A stretch of 64,000 bases of DNA from Taxillus chinensis (taxonomy: Eukaryota > Streptophyta > Magnoliopsida > Santalales > Loranthaceae): assembly GCA_023512835.1 (NCBI GenBank), contig CM042088.1:57409579-57473578 (forward strand), read 5' to 3'. The notes under the pieces are model-generated. The model ran no database searches. It was not told where the DNA came from and saw only the letters and a program-made list of their open reading frames with translations. A program made the translations under genes and the position numbers. Numbering within the stretch: position 1 is the first letter of the stretch; each line of letters begins with the position of its first letter. Positions 22,446 through 32,902 of the stretch are shown here, one piece after another.

Positions 22446-24710
22446 GCGAAGATGATCCGCAAGGGCTGGCCCGCACCGCACTGGACATTTACATTGTAAA
22501 CCATTATACCTCTCCACATTTAAGTATTAAGTTACAATGTAAATAACGAAATACCCCCCCCCCCCCATTTGGATTCAAAGAAAAATACTAGAAAAATTAA
22601 TTCCCACTCTTTCAAAATGTGAAAATTGGGATTTAGTGTAAAATCTCGGAAAAACCCAAAAGTTCGTAGTGGTGAATTTTTGGAAAGTGGGCTTAGACAT
22701 CTCGAAAAAATCCCCAAAAAATCAGATTATCTTATTTATGATATGGGAACCCAATGCCGGGACTTTTAATTTCAAAAAAATAGCTGCTATGGGTACTTCC
22801 TTCATAAATCAAGGATTGAGGATTTACTTGTGAAGACTGGCTACAGTTCCAAAGGAAATGTTGAGAATGACATGCCATACTAATGTTAGTATGTTGGTGT
22901 GAGGTATTGGGGCATGGACTCCGTGACTTATTTGGGTTCTCACCGTGATGCACCGATGGTGCTATGTGGTTGACGTGGCAGGCATATGCACCGATGGCAG
23001 GCCTGTGTGGCGACTGTGGCCGGGCATATTGCGCTGTGGACAGGCTAAGGCCTGAGTTGAGCCGTTGAGCTCGTGGAGCTAGGGCTGAGTGCCTTAAGCT
23101 GGGATCCCATGGAGGATCGTGGACAAGTTGTCCTGTGTGAGCAGGCTGAGTCCTGATGTTTGTTTGCAGGCTGAGTCCTGATAATTGTGCACACTACACA
23201 GTGCACGAGTACACAGAGCATGTTGTATAGACTTGTATGTCTGCATGATGTGGAGTGTTGGGGTCACCTACTGAGCTTGTCGCTCACCCCTACTTGTTGT
23301 TTACCTTTTTCAGGTGTGACCCGAGACTAGTGGAGGACTTTCTTCCAGGAGGGCGTGCCCACTACTCTGATGTATGCTACAATACTGTATGCTGTATTGT
23401 GTATTGTATTATGTTTGTATCCCGGACATGGGTCCGTGGACAGTTATATTTGCATACTGTTTGTGATGTGATGTCTGTATGACTGTTTGACTCATTGTAT
23501 GCATGATGATATATGAGAAAGTACAGGATTACCCTTGATGTATAACTGTACAGGGTTGCATATTTGAGACAGCACCCGCGGTGTAGTCTCCTTTGGTGCT
23601 AGTCACCAACCCCTTGACCTATCGGGTGCGGGCAAGGGGAAGTCATGTACCCGGTTCCGGGTTCCCTGGAATTCAGGGGCGTGACAACCCTCTCCATCCT
23701 CTGAAGTTTCTTATCCAGCCCAGGCGGATCCACCTCAACCAGAATCTTCAGCTGGGCCATCCTACTATCACCCAGAGGAGGCAGAGCCAGCAACAGGGTA
23801 TTCACCCTTCCAGCCTCAAGAGGAGACAGAGCCAGCAGAAGGGTATTCACCCTTCCAGCCTTTTACTGATCCTACATATCCTCAGGCTCTTGTGCCTGTT
23901 ATACTTCCTGTCTATTGGGGTACATACATCCCTGCTGAACCTGAAGACCTTCTTGGCCCTCCTATCCATTTAATCATTAATCCAGCTTTATCATCTGACG
24001 AGAGCCAAGCAGCATTTGAAGAGTTCATCAATTCCACGGTTCAAAGGGCTCGCTTTATACGAGATAATGATATCTTCACCCCTTTTGGCCTAAAGAGGAT
24101 CTCAGAGAATGAATATCTCTACTCCGAAGAGATAGACCGCTTCTGCAGGACCATGCGCTATGTAGTGGAGGCTGAGCCTCATAACTACCCCTTAGCTCAG
24201 TTCACTTCCATCATGCTGTGCGAGATATTCAATCAACCCTTGTCCGAAGAGGTGTGGCACCAACGCATCAATGGTGAGAATGAAGGGCACCGCCCTTGGC
24301 ATGGTATGCATGAGGTGCTGATTCCGGTGCACATTGACTGCCACTATGTATTGGTCCGTTTGAATCTGGATATAGGACATGCCGTGCTATATGATCCAAG
24401 CCAAGGCAAAGGATTTGCCAGACGGAAAAGACAGTTAGTGCATGGGTTCATCAAACGAATCAAAGTGGCGATGATGAAAGAAGGCTTGTTGGCAGACAAG
24501 CTTCCTCTTATTCACTACAACGAAATGCAAATTCCCCAACAGCCTGACCAATTCAGCTGTGGGATCTTTGCTTGCTACTACATGATGGCTATTCTGCAAG
24601 GGAAGGAAACTTGGGAAGTGCGCGGCGAGACGTCGGTTGACTTTGTGGCTCAGGTGCGACGAATGGTGGCCAATGTCATCTACTATTACAGTGTGCCAAA
24701 CCAGGGGTAA

Positions 24711-26135
24711 GTGTTTTTCCTACTCCCTATTTTATGCCATGAGGACATAGTATATTTTAAGTGTGGTGTATAGGGAGTGACTTGAGCCACTTGCTTGTCT
24801 TTTATGTTGTGATTGCATGTTTTATTTATAATTTTATCTTAGATAGTTTGTTAGTCATTTATTTTAACAAAAAAAAACTATTTTTAGTTGCATGATTGTT
24901 TGAGTTGTTTGCTTGAATGATTTGCTTGTGGAGGCATGGATATTAAGTATGCAATTTTGGCTTAAAATTTATTTTTTTTATTTTTTATGCCACATTAGTA
25001 TCATGTTGTGATAAGGGTTTTTAAGTAGTTAAAATGTGCTCTAATTTAGTTTGATCATGTCTTTATCTTTTGAATGATATCACCATGTTTTTGGAGCTGA
25101 GTTTTGAATATTAGTTAAACATGAAATGCTATGATAGACCTAAGTAACCCTTAAAGTTGAGTGAAAAAGAAATGAAAAATGAGAACAGCTTCTTTTAGCC
25201 TTTGAGTGCCATTTTAGGGTATGGGTAATAATTGCTACTCTTCTTGCATTCAACATTGGTTATTTAATGGTAGGAGTCAAGTAAGCATGTGATTACTTAT
25301 TAGTGCTCAGTGTTTGGTGTGTGGAGTTAGGATGCAAGACCTCTAAGTCATGAGACTGTCTTTGCATCCTTTTCTTTATTTTGTGATATTATTAGAAAAG
25401 GCTGTATGCACATTGTGGAAAAAGCCCATCACATTTTGAAAAGGGTATGCATTAGAAACTCCAGCTGTCCTATGTATTTGTTTTTGCTAAAAAAAAAAGA
25501 TTCAGAATAAAAGCCACACTGGCTTGATGCTTATGTGTGATTATTTAGTTGTGAAGCCACATTGGCTGAATTGTGTTTCGTTTTAAGAATGTTGAGCTCA
25601 ATTCTTTGGCTCATGTTTTGTTTATTTAGTTAGTAGACTAAAGTGTGAGTTCAAATAAAGTAGAATAGAGGGTGTGTTTTCTTTGATGAGCACAATAGGG
25701 AACTCTCATGATTGCTTGGCAAGTACTTAATCAATAGCTGATGGCGAGTGTAGAGATAGAGTTTTCCATCCATTGTTCATTGATAGGTATTGGGCTTGAG
25801 AATTACTATATTTGAGTGAGGCTGCTTATCCTTGGTAAGAACTTAAAGGGAAACTAGGTGCTATTTTATCATGGATTGCTTGCTCATATATGAAATTTAA
25901 GTGGTGATATTACATGGTTGTTGGACTAGGGATATGGACATGAATGAACTAAGCTATGACTCATTTTGATGCTTAAATTCTCATTTCATCATGATAGAGT
26001 TGCATGCTTAGGAAACCATGATTCTCCTTGATTGTTATTTTATTTTTCTTCTGTTTGACTGCGTGTTTTTTTTTTTTTTTTGCATGCTTGTATGTTTTTG
26101 CTTGAGGACAAGCAGTGGTTCAAGTGTGGTGTATT
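24711..26135 (+). other. 3' untranslated region and polypurine end of the Athila-like element
   Basis: AT-rich, no ORF. The last bases before the 3' LTR (cttgaggacaagcagtgg, 26101-26118, then caagtgtggtgtatt) correspond to the Athila polypurine region, although the usual G run is eroded. Confidence 0.65.
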
Positions 26136-27630
26136 TGATAACGTGCATTTTATGCCGTTATTCTAGTGTTTATTTAGGATGTTTAAGAGCATGATTAGAG
26201 CCTTATTGCCTCATATATCATATATATTTGCTCTAACCCCTAGGAAGATGCTATTTGCAAATACATGCGTTTTTAAGCTGTTTTGGCAGATTTTGGAGCT
26301 CACTTTTGATATAGTAGATGGCCTCAAACAATTGGCGTGCAAGAACAAATATTGCTTAGAATGATGTCCTCTACCTACCACAGAAATTTCAGAGCATTTG
26401 GAGCTGCACGTGAATTCACCCATTTCACGTGCAAGCCTATTTTTGCTTCTCAGGCCTCTACAGGATGCAAGGAAGCTTGGGGAGAAGTTTGAGCTGATTT
26501 GGAGCTATACGTGAATTCACCATATCACGTGCAAACTGACGTACAGAGATGTTTTTGGACCAACCCTATCGTTTTTCCATGCTGATCATTTGTTCCTGAA
26601 GGCCCATGTCCAAATTATGGATGGAAGATAGAGATTTTAAAGTGTGGAGTGTCACTTATCAAAACTACGTCGTTTTGATAGATGGGCTAGGGTACACACC
26701 TCAAGGCCCATCCAACCTCTATAAATAGAGGCTCCACGCCCCATGCTATGTAACCTAGACCCCCCTACACGTTTTTAGAGGAAGAGAGAGGCTTCACGAC
26801 TTGGAGGCTGCTCCTTGACCTAGGAGAGTAGCCGTCGCAGTCACCCGTCGCGGATTTTGGAGCCTGGATTTGAAGCCTTGTTGCGCGCGTGGATTAGAAG
26901 AAGATGCTTAGCTTTACTGCTATGGTTTTGCTTGTAATCATGCGTGAGTAGTTCTTATAATCTAGGGGAGCAATGTAGCCCCCTTGTTGCTTTGCTGTGT
27001 TTATGAATATTGGGTTTGGATGATTGAGTTTTGCATGTTTTATGAATCTGTTCTTAATTTCTATCTTTGGATGTACACCTTGGTATTCTTAGCCCTAGTC
27101 TAGGGCGGATTGAGATTCATAACTTATTTGTAATTGGTGTGATCATTATCCTTTTGCAAGTATGATTTATTGGCTTTGCATGTTTGTGTGTTTAGATGAC
27201 CATTCTGGCATACAACTCTTAAAAGGACCTCAATGACCATTTGTTGTCCTTGGCTTATGTTTAGCATGTTTTCAATCAGACAACCCTAATACCATGAACC
27301 AGTAGAGATAACATAGGGAGGTGAAATTGTGACCCTAGATGCCTTAATCCTTGATTCTAAATCCAACGTTTTTAGTTATTTCAATTGCAATTCTGTTTTT
27401 AGTAAAGTAATTTTAAAACACAATTTTGTTTGCCGAGACATTGTTTTAAGCAAGATTAATTTGGTGATTTGAGTTAAAGCTAGATAACTTGGTAATCTCT
27501 GTGGGATCGACCCCTTTCTTGTCGTTATTCTATTTAGCATTAGTTAAGGGAATTAATATTTTGAGAAGGGATTTAAACGACAGTAGCTTAACCCTCACTT
27601 GGGTTTCGCTCACGAAATACCCGTTTGTCA
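26136..27630 (+). repeat. 3' LTR of the Athila-like element
   Basis: Matches 12633-14136 along its whole length with about 20 substitutions, mostly transitions, and one 9-bp gap. The ACGT near-palindrome is at 26660-26677 and TATAAATA at 26720-26727. It ends TTTGTCA where the 5' copy ends TTTATCA. Confidence 0.95.
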
Positions 27631-28194
27631 AATAGTCCAGAGAAATCCACCTTTCACTGAATCCGTAGTCGACCTCGAAGCAAACTGCATCGAAGAACTG
27701 CTGGATCGAAGACTGCTGCTTCGAAGCCTTGAAGGTCGAAGCCTTGAAGCATCCTAAACGCAGCTTCATAGAGTCGCAGTCCAAAGGGTCGAAGCGAGAC
27801 GGATTCTATTACTCACTACTCAAGCATCGCAAACATGTTAGCACGTCAATGTGCAGTTAAAATCCAAAACATACCGACTTAAGGAGTGACGTGGAGTTTT
27901 CACTTAAGTATTCCAACGAGTGGATCCGGAAGATAAAGAGGCGGGTCAGAGAAAAGAACGCGGACCCTAAAGACGAACCGACAGAGTGTGTGACTTCTAC
28001 GGTACACTTCTCAACTCATATATAAGTCACTGATATAGACGGAGCCCAAAGGTATGTTCGTCGTTTTCACACTCGAACCCTAACCCTAGAGCTCTCTCTC
28101 TCTCTCTCTCTCTCTCCCTCCCTCTTCGATTCTCGTTCTCTCTCTTTCTCTCTCTCCTCTGACCACCTTCGAACCTTACCATCCCTCTATACGA

Positions 28195-28229
<35 letters not shown>

Positions 28230-28236
28230 AACCTCT
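27631..28236 (+). promoter_or_regulatory. Promoter-like or LTR-like leader of the second C48-protease gene
   Basis: The first ~160 bases (27640-27795) repeat 'gtcgaag', 'cttgaag' and 'agtcgcag' words, as in the LTR at 1568-3497 but without longer similarity. TATATAAG is at 28019-28026. A telo-box-like 'aaccctaaccctag' follows at 28076-28089, then two CT microsatellites (about 28090-28125 and 28195-28226). The ATG is at 28237. No primer-binding site is visible, so this may be an ordinary promoter rather than an LTR. Confidence 0.45.
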
Positions 28237-31193
28237 ATGACAGGACCTAGCTCATCGATGGCAGAAGGACTAGGAGAAATCGTACCTGGCTTTATTGTCG
28301 ACTGGGAAGCCATAGGAGACGCGAAGGTCAGCTGGTTAGGCGAATTTAGAAATCGTCTCGATGAATCTGGAATCGCATCCGTATGTACAGGGATGCAAGA
28401 TGTGCTGGTAGAAGACGTCTCGCAATTTCACGAGACCTTGGCAATCTCTGGAGATGACCTGGTGGGAACGGTACACGGAGTGGAGATTCGAGTCTCTGCC
28501 GAAACGCTCCGAAATGCACTTCCACTCCCTAAAGGTAACTTTGATCCTCTTCCTAGTCTCTCCAGAGAAGAGTGTAAGTCTTTTCTTGGGTATTCCAATC
28601 CTGGAAAGCAAGGTCGGGGAGCCCTGAAGATTGAGTTTCCGGTCAGGCACTGACGACTCTCATAGTCACCGAACAGTGCCTACTGTGTAAGAAGACTGCT
28701 CATGACTCTGCAAGCCATGAGCAGATGAAGATCATGTGCAGTGTTCTACAAGGAAGACGAGTAGACTGGGGAACTCAGATACACACCATGATCAAGAGCA
28801 AGAAGGGACACTTTGGACTACTTCTCACCAAAGTCCTAAGGTTCCTGCACCCTGACGTATTCTGCAACAGACCTACAGTGCCACTACCAACCAAATACAT
28901 TTTTAAAAGCATCTATGAGGATGGTCGGCTGGAGATCAAGTCGATGAAGAGGCCTGAATCAAGTGCGAGAAGTCATGCAGAGGACACAGCCAGCTCTATA
29001 CGGGTCCCAGCTCACATACCACGATAGCCGGCCCGTGTCCCACAGACTTCTAGGGGCTCCTTTGCGTCCGCCGCAACAATACATATAGCTGAAGTGGCGG
29101 AGAACATTGCTAGAACTCATCTCCCCACTGGTTCTACACCTGAGGAGGCCCTTACTACTGAGCTGCCCAGGGATACTACAGAAATTAGAGAGCCTACAGA
29201 TGGAGGGTAGACACCAGCACAGGAAACCCCAGAGGATAGGGGTACGACACCTGTTCTGTTGAGCTCTCTTGGGGAGTCTGAGCTAGAAGACTTTTATGTT
29301 GAGTATGCCAAGGCTCATATGACCCCCGCCGAATTAAGGAAGGCATGGATCGCCTTTGGTAAGCAGATGGTAGACAGAGACCATCTGATTAACTGTTAGT
29401 TGAGCAGGGTCTTGTAAGAAGAGACCCAGTAGAAGCTGTCTCAGTGGTTGCCTCATCTCCCATCATGGTGGACTCACCTGCTACATCTACTCCTCATGAT
29501 GCTGAGATGGTACCAAATGCTATGGAAGAAGAAGCGAAAGAAGAAGAAACCCTTGCTGCTGCAGCCTAGTGACTCCGATGCAGGAGCAGTTCCACAGGTC
29601 CCTGAGCCCGTGGAAAGTTCTGAGATGGCCACACCATCTGCACCATTAATTCATCAAGTGGCCACTCAGGTGAGTGAGGAGTTCGCAGCCAATATCCCAA
29701 TGGCTATTCCAGTACCAGCTGCGTCTCACTCCCGTTCCCTGACGGCTGAAGAAGTAGATCATCTGGCAAGCAAAGTCCTTGAGAAACTGATTTCCTCCGG
29801 CATCCTTAAAACATCAGTATCTCATGCTTTTGAAGAACAACTGGCTGCCATGGAATCAAGTATGGAAGAGGTACGAACTCAAGTTGAGTTATCAGACCGT
29901 ACCCTAGACAAGGTGCAGCAAGAAATGATATCTCTCACACGTGTAAACTCCGATGGGTTCAAACATCTGGAGGAATACTGTGAAGACATTAAAGGTGCTT
30001 ACCAGAGACAATATCAAGGACTCAGTACAACTCTGGGAGCTATTCTTTCTGAATGTCATCGTCTTACAAGTGGGGAGATTGCTCTAACCGTCAAAAACCC
30101 ATATCCAATACCAACAAATAGGCCTGCACCTGAACCAGTTGAGCCTACCCAACCAGCAGAGCCGACTCCAAGCTATTCACCACCTCTACCTACCGCTACT
30201 TACTCCCGTGGGCGAAAGTGTGCGCATAGAACATCTGTCATCACAGATTCTGATGATGATGATGATGTGTCCATTGGGACCCGCATGAAGAAGCCTCCTA
30301 CTGCTCCATGCCAACCATCTTCTTCTACTCAGCCTGGTCCCTCAACTACCCATCCAAGTACGGCTGAGTATACCATGCCTGCTTCACCTACTAAACCATC
30401 CGCTACTACCACCGACCAACCACTTATCCCACCGTGCACTGTAACCACAGGAGGCACCTCAGCTGAACTTGCTGCTTTCAATACCTATGTTGTTGGGGAT
30501 ACCACTGCGAGGACGTGCGGCTACGAAGCATTCTTCACTGGCCCAAAATTATGTCGTTTACTGCACGACGGTGAAGAAATGGATAATATTGAGATGACAC
30601 AATTCTTTTTTGCCCAAAAGTCTTATCTGGCAAAGCTTCCTCTCCACATTCGTCGCGATACCCGTATGGAGCTTTGCTTGCCTATTATACAGGATCGGCT
30701 TCTTGATGATGCCTCATTAATTGAGCTTATTCAGGGTCGGAGATATGAGAACTCCTTCCGTCCATGGAATGAGGTCGACCATGTGCTCATCCCCTACCTA
30801 TCAACATCCCCTCACTGGTTTCTCCTCGATCTAGATTTCAAGAACCAGAGGATAGTCATCTTTGACTCAAAACCTACCACTTTATTACTCCATAGGCGGG
30901 AACAACTTCGAGAATTCAATCGCACCCTCACGAGAGTCATGCAGGGATATTCGCATGGGTGCGGTGGATATCCTCTTTCAAAACCAATCGAGATCACTCG
31001 AGTCAAGCAAAGAGTTCCTGCTCAGGATGATGCTCATAGTTGTGGTTTCCATGTGTGCCACTATATTCACATCCTGACCACCACTGGCTTCTCCGCCCTC
31101 GTGCCTGAATTTGATCGGGTAAGCAGTCGAGCCGCCTCGTTACATCTAACTTCTGCTCAACTTCTATGTGAGCAAGCCACTGCATTTATGTAA
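28237..31193 (+). pseudogene. Second transposon-type C48 protease gene (decayed)
   Basis: Segment 1 (28237-28653) and, after a frame change near 28647, segment 2 (to 29027) read as a domain resembling the 'putative plant transposon protein' family: VHGVEIRVSAETLRNALPLP, then a helical EQMKIMCSVLQGRRVDWG segment. Stops at 29025, 29208 and 29397 break the acidic middle part, and a frame change lies near 29560. From there 29565-31193 is open: a coiled-coil-like stretch, a Pro/Thr/Ser-rich linker, then a C48 peptidase domain with His at 30813 (SPHWFLLDLD), Asp at 30864 (VIFDSKP) and Cys at 31041 (DAHSCGFHVC). The catalytic set is intact although the gene is not. It is not a copy of the Athila C48 ORF. 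Which transposon type carried it is unclear. Confidence 0.7.
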
Positions 31194-32221
31194 GACCCGC
31201 AAAATTTTTAGCTATTTAAGTTCTTCCTTAAAGAGTAATAATAATAAAATAATAATAATGTCATTGTTAACAATAGTTAGAAAGGATATTTTAGATATTA
31301 TCACGATAAAAATAAGCACCCAATATAGTCATTCAAATAGCATGTGACTAGTAAGTAGCCGTTAGAATAGTAATTGGCCGTTATGAATAGTATCCATTTG
31401 GACTTCCATAAATAGATATGAGTATGAGATTTTATTTATAAGAGAGTATAGAAGTAAGAAGAAGAATAATAAGAGTTATGGCATCAAGTTCTCAAGTACC
31501 GTCATCCGAGAATAGTGTACGAGATGAAGATCGGTGAGCAATACGACTTGAAGTTACAAAGCTATGCTTTACTGTAGATGAGCTAAATGCTCGTGTCCAA
31601 TGGCTGCAATATAATGCAACGAGACACAGAGAGAAGTTTGAGGTTATTCGTGCGACAACCACGACAATGTTAGCCGAAGGGTTGTGCAGCTTTACTGCCG
31701 AAGCACAACACGTCCTACGCACATACGCTAATATAATTCAAGAAATTTTACAAAGGCCATAGAATATGATATTAATGTTTATGTTTAGGATTATAATATT
31801 TTATACTATAATGTTATCTTACTTTATTGTTTATTGATTATGCAATTATATTATTTTATCCGCGTAAATATTAAATACGTTATAAAAATAAAATAATTTC
31901 TTATACGTCATAAAACGTTTAGATACTATATATTATGTCATTTAGTTTCTTAAACCAAATTACTATGGCAACTCATTTTTGCAGGGGTGTTAGGGGTGTA
32001 TCAAGGCAGATCCTGTCAAAACTAATTACCCAGATTTCTAGCCTCAAATCATGCCAAAATTCTTAACAGAATTAGGCCTGTGATTTTTATCATTAATATA
32101 AATAATAATACAGCTTGGATCTTGCTATAGTAGCTCTTCACATTCTTTCTTTACTTAGATTGATGTAACCTCTCATTTTTTATTTGTAATATGTATAAAT
32201 AATGCTTAACGGATATTAATA
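31190..32221 (+). other. AT-rich region with a possible small element and an orphan ORF
   Basis: TGTAAGACCCGCAAAATTTT at 31190 looks like an LTR start of gypsy type and overlaps the stop of the preceding protease gene. No matching LTR end was found. The ORF at 31478-31762 is listed separately. 31763-32221 is AT-rich with nothing recognisable. Confidence 0.35.
31478..31762 (+). pseudogene. Small orphan ORF with one in-frame stop
   Basis: The ATG at 31478 opens a 94-codon frame interrupted only by TGA at codon 20 (fits CGA to TGA). The N-terminus is Ser-rich (MASSSQVPSSE). The rest is a helical, coiled-coil-like stretch (VDELNARVQWLQYNATRHR, then LRTYANIIQEILQRP). A TATA-like 'tataaga' lies about 40 bases upstream. 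I do not recognise the family. It could belong to a small transposon whose start is at 31190. Confidence 0.4.
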
Positions 32222-32850
32222 TGTAAGTTTCCGTAAAAGAAAAGACGGAAGAAAATGAAAGTAGGGAATATGTATATACCCACCAAATCCTTTTTTTAGT
32301 GTGCCCAATTAAAAGGTGCCACAGTATTTTTTCTCTCTCGTGATTGCGTAGTGCTAACCTAAATATACATAGCGCCGTTCTGTATTTATCTTCTAGCGTC
32401 AAGCTCTCTCTTCTCCTTGGTAGAAGCTGCGGCGACGGAGTCTCCCCCACCTGTGGGATCTGGCGGATATGTAACATCTGAAATTGTTTGTCTCCCTCTG
32501 GCACAAGTGTTCGACGCCTATGGGGATCTGTACCATCTATGTTGCTTTGGTATTCTGCAGCAATCTGTTTTTAGGATAACTGTTCTGTTCTGCAATCTGT
32601 TATGGCTGTGCAGTTTGTCGGTGAAACTATTTCTCTCCACTATCTGTTCTGTTTTTCTGTAATTTGTTATGTGTCATCTTAATATCTGGCAATATGATAA
32701 TCTGTAATCTGTACTCCTCTTTGATATAGTGAATTATTCTGCCGCTACCCGTGGACGTAACCCTATTCTGGGGTGAACCACGTAAATCTGGTGTTCTTGT
32801 TTGTGGTGTGATTTTCTGTTTTCTGTTTATTTGCTCAATTATTCCTAACA
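32222..32850 (+). repeat. 5' LTR of the deleted copia element
   Basis: Starts TGTAAGTTTCCG and ends TTCCTAACA. The PBS (TTGGTATCAGAGC, 32853-32865) follows almost directly. Confidence 0.92.
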
Positions 32851-32902
32851 AATTGGTATCAGAGCTGTTGGTTCATCTGTGGGAATCTATTCTAGAGCAA
32901 AG

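Larger units (their letters stand above)
21133..23686 (+). mobile_element. Solo Ty3/gypsy-type LTR inside the C48-protease ORF
   Basis: Starts TGTAAAGACGCG and ends GGGGCGTGACA. It is flanked by perfect ACCCT duplications (21128-21132 and 23687-23691). No PBS, ORF or second LTR is attached, so it is a solo LTR of 2554 bases. It carries two tandem arrays (21946-22155 and 22197-22445), a TATA-like TATATATATA near 21469, a run of about 16 C at 22554, and the ACTGAGCT...GCTCACCCC block at 23267-23290 shared with other LTRs here. Confidence 0.92.
20616..24710 (+). pseudogene. C48 (ULP1/SUMO-protease-like) ORF in the envelope slot of the Athila-like element
   Basis: The gene lies in one frame before and after the nested solo LTR (21133-23686); with the LTR and one ACCCT removed the frame runs on. 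The likely start is a decayed ATG (ATAGTG at 20616). The first part (20619-21132) encodes a basic start (VRTRRTG), an Ala/Pro-rich stretch with a TGA at 20853, and a coiled-coil-like Glu/Arg/Lys segment. After the LTR come a Pro-rich linker with two GYSPFQP repeats (about 23797 and 23845) and a C48 peptidase domain. His is at 24342 (CHYVLV), Asp at 24393 (LYDPSQG) and Cys at 24558 (FSCGIFAC), with Gln six residues before Cys, so the His-Asp-Gln-Cys set is complete. Known family members cleave SUMO or related modifiers. The element-specific substrate is unknown. Confidence 0.8.
12633..27630 (+). mobile_element. Athila-like Ty3/gypsy retrotransposon with a C48-protease ORF
   Basis: Paired LTRs (12633-14136 and 26136-27630) flank a tRNA-Asp-type PBS, gag-pol (14355-19764), a promoter-like spacer, a C48-protease ORF (20616-24710), a 3' untranslated stretch and a polypurine region. 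Flanking pentamers are AAAAG and AATAG. Without the 2.55-kb solo LTR nested at 21133-23686 the element is about 12.4 kb, normal for Athila. By eye the LTRs differ by about 20 substitutions, mostly transitions, plus one 9-bp indel, so insertion was fairly recent. Even so, gag-pol has several stops and three frameshifts. The protease ORF sits where Athila elements usually carry an envelope-like ORF. Confidence 0.9.

Noticed and set aside
22248..22517. Proline/serine-rich ORF on the minus strand
   Set aside because: Product of the GTCCGGA tandem array in a solo LTR.
22554..22569. Run of about 16 C residues as a functional site
   Set aside because: A simple homopolymer in an LTR and possibly a sequencing-length artefact; no support for function.
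28076..28089. Interstitial telomere repeat
   Set aside because: Only two AACCCTA units; a telo-box-like promoter motif is a better reading.
28195..28236. Upstream start within the CT microsatellite for the second C48 gene
   Set aside because: The leading Ser-Leu run is only the translated CT repeat; the first true ATG with family-like sequence is at 28237.
29448..29565. Trp/Leu/Lys-rich N-terminus of the long ORF in the second C48 gene
   Set aside because: Before about 29560 another frame (starting at the ATG at 29464) gives acidic sequence like its surroundings, so this part is a frame shadow.
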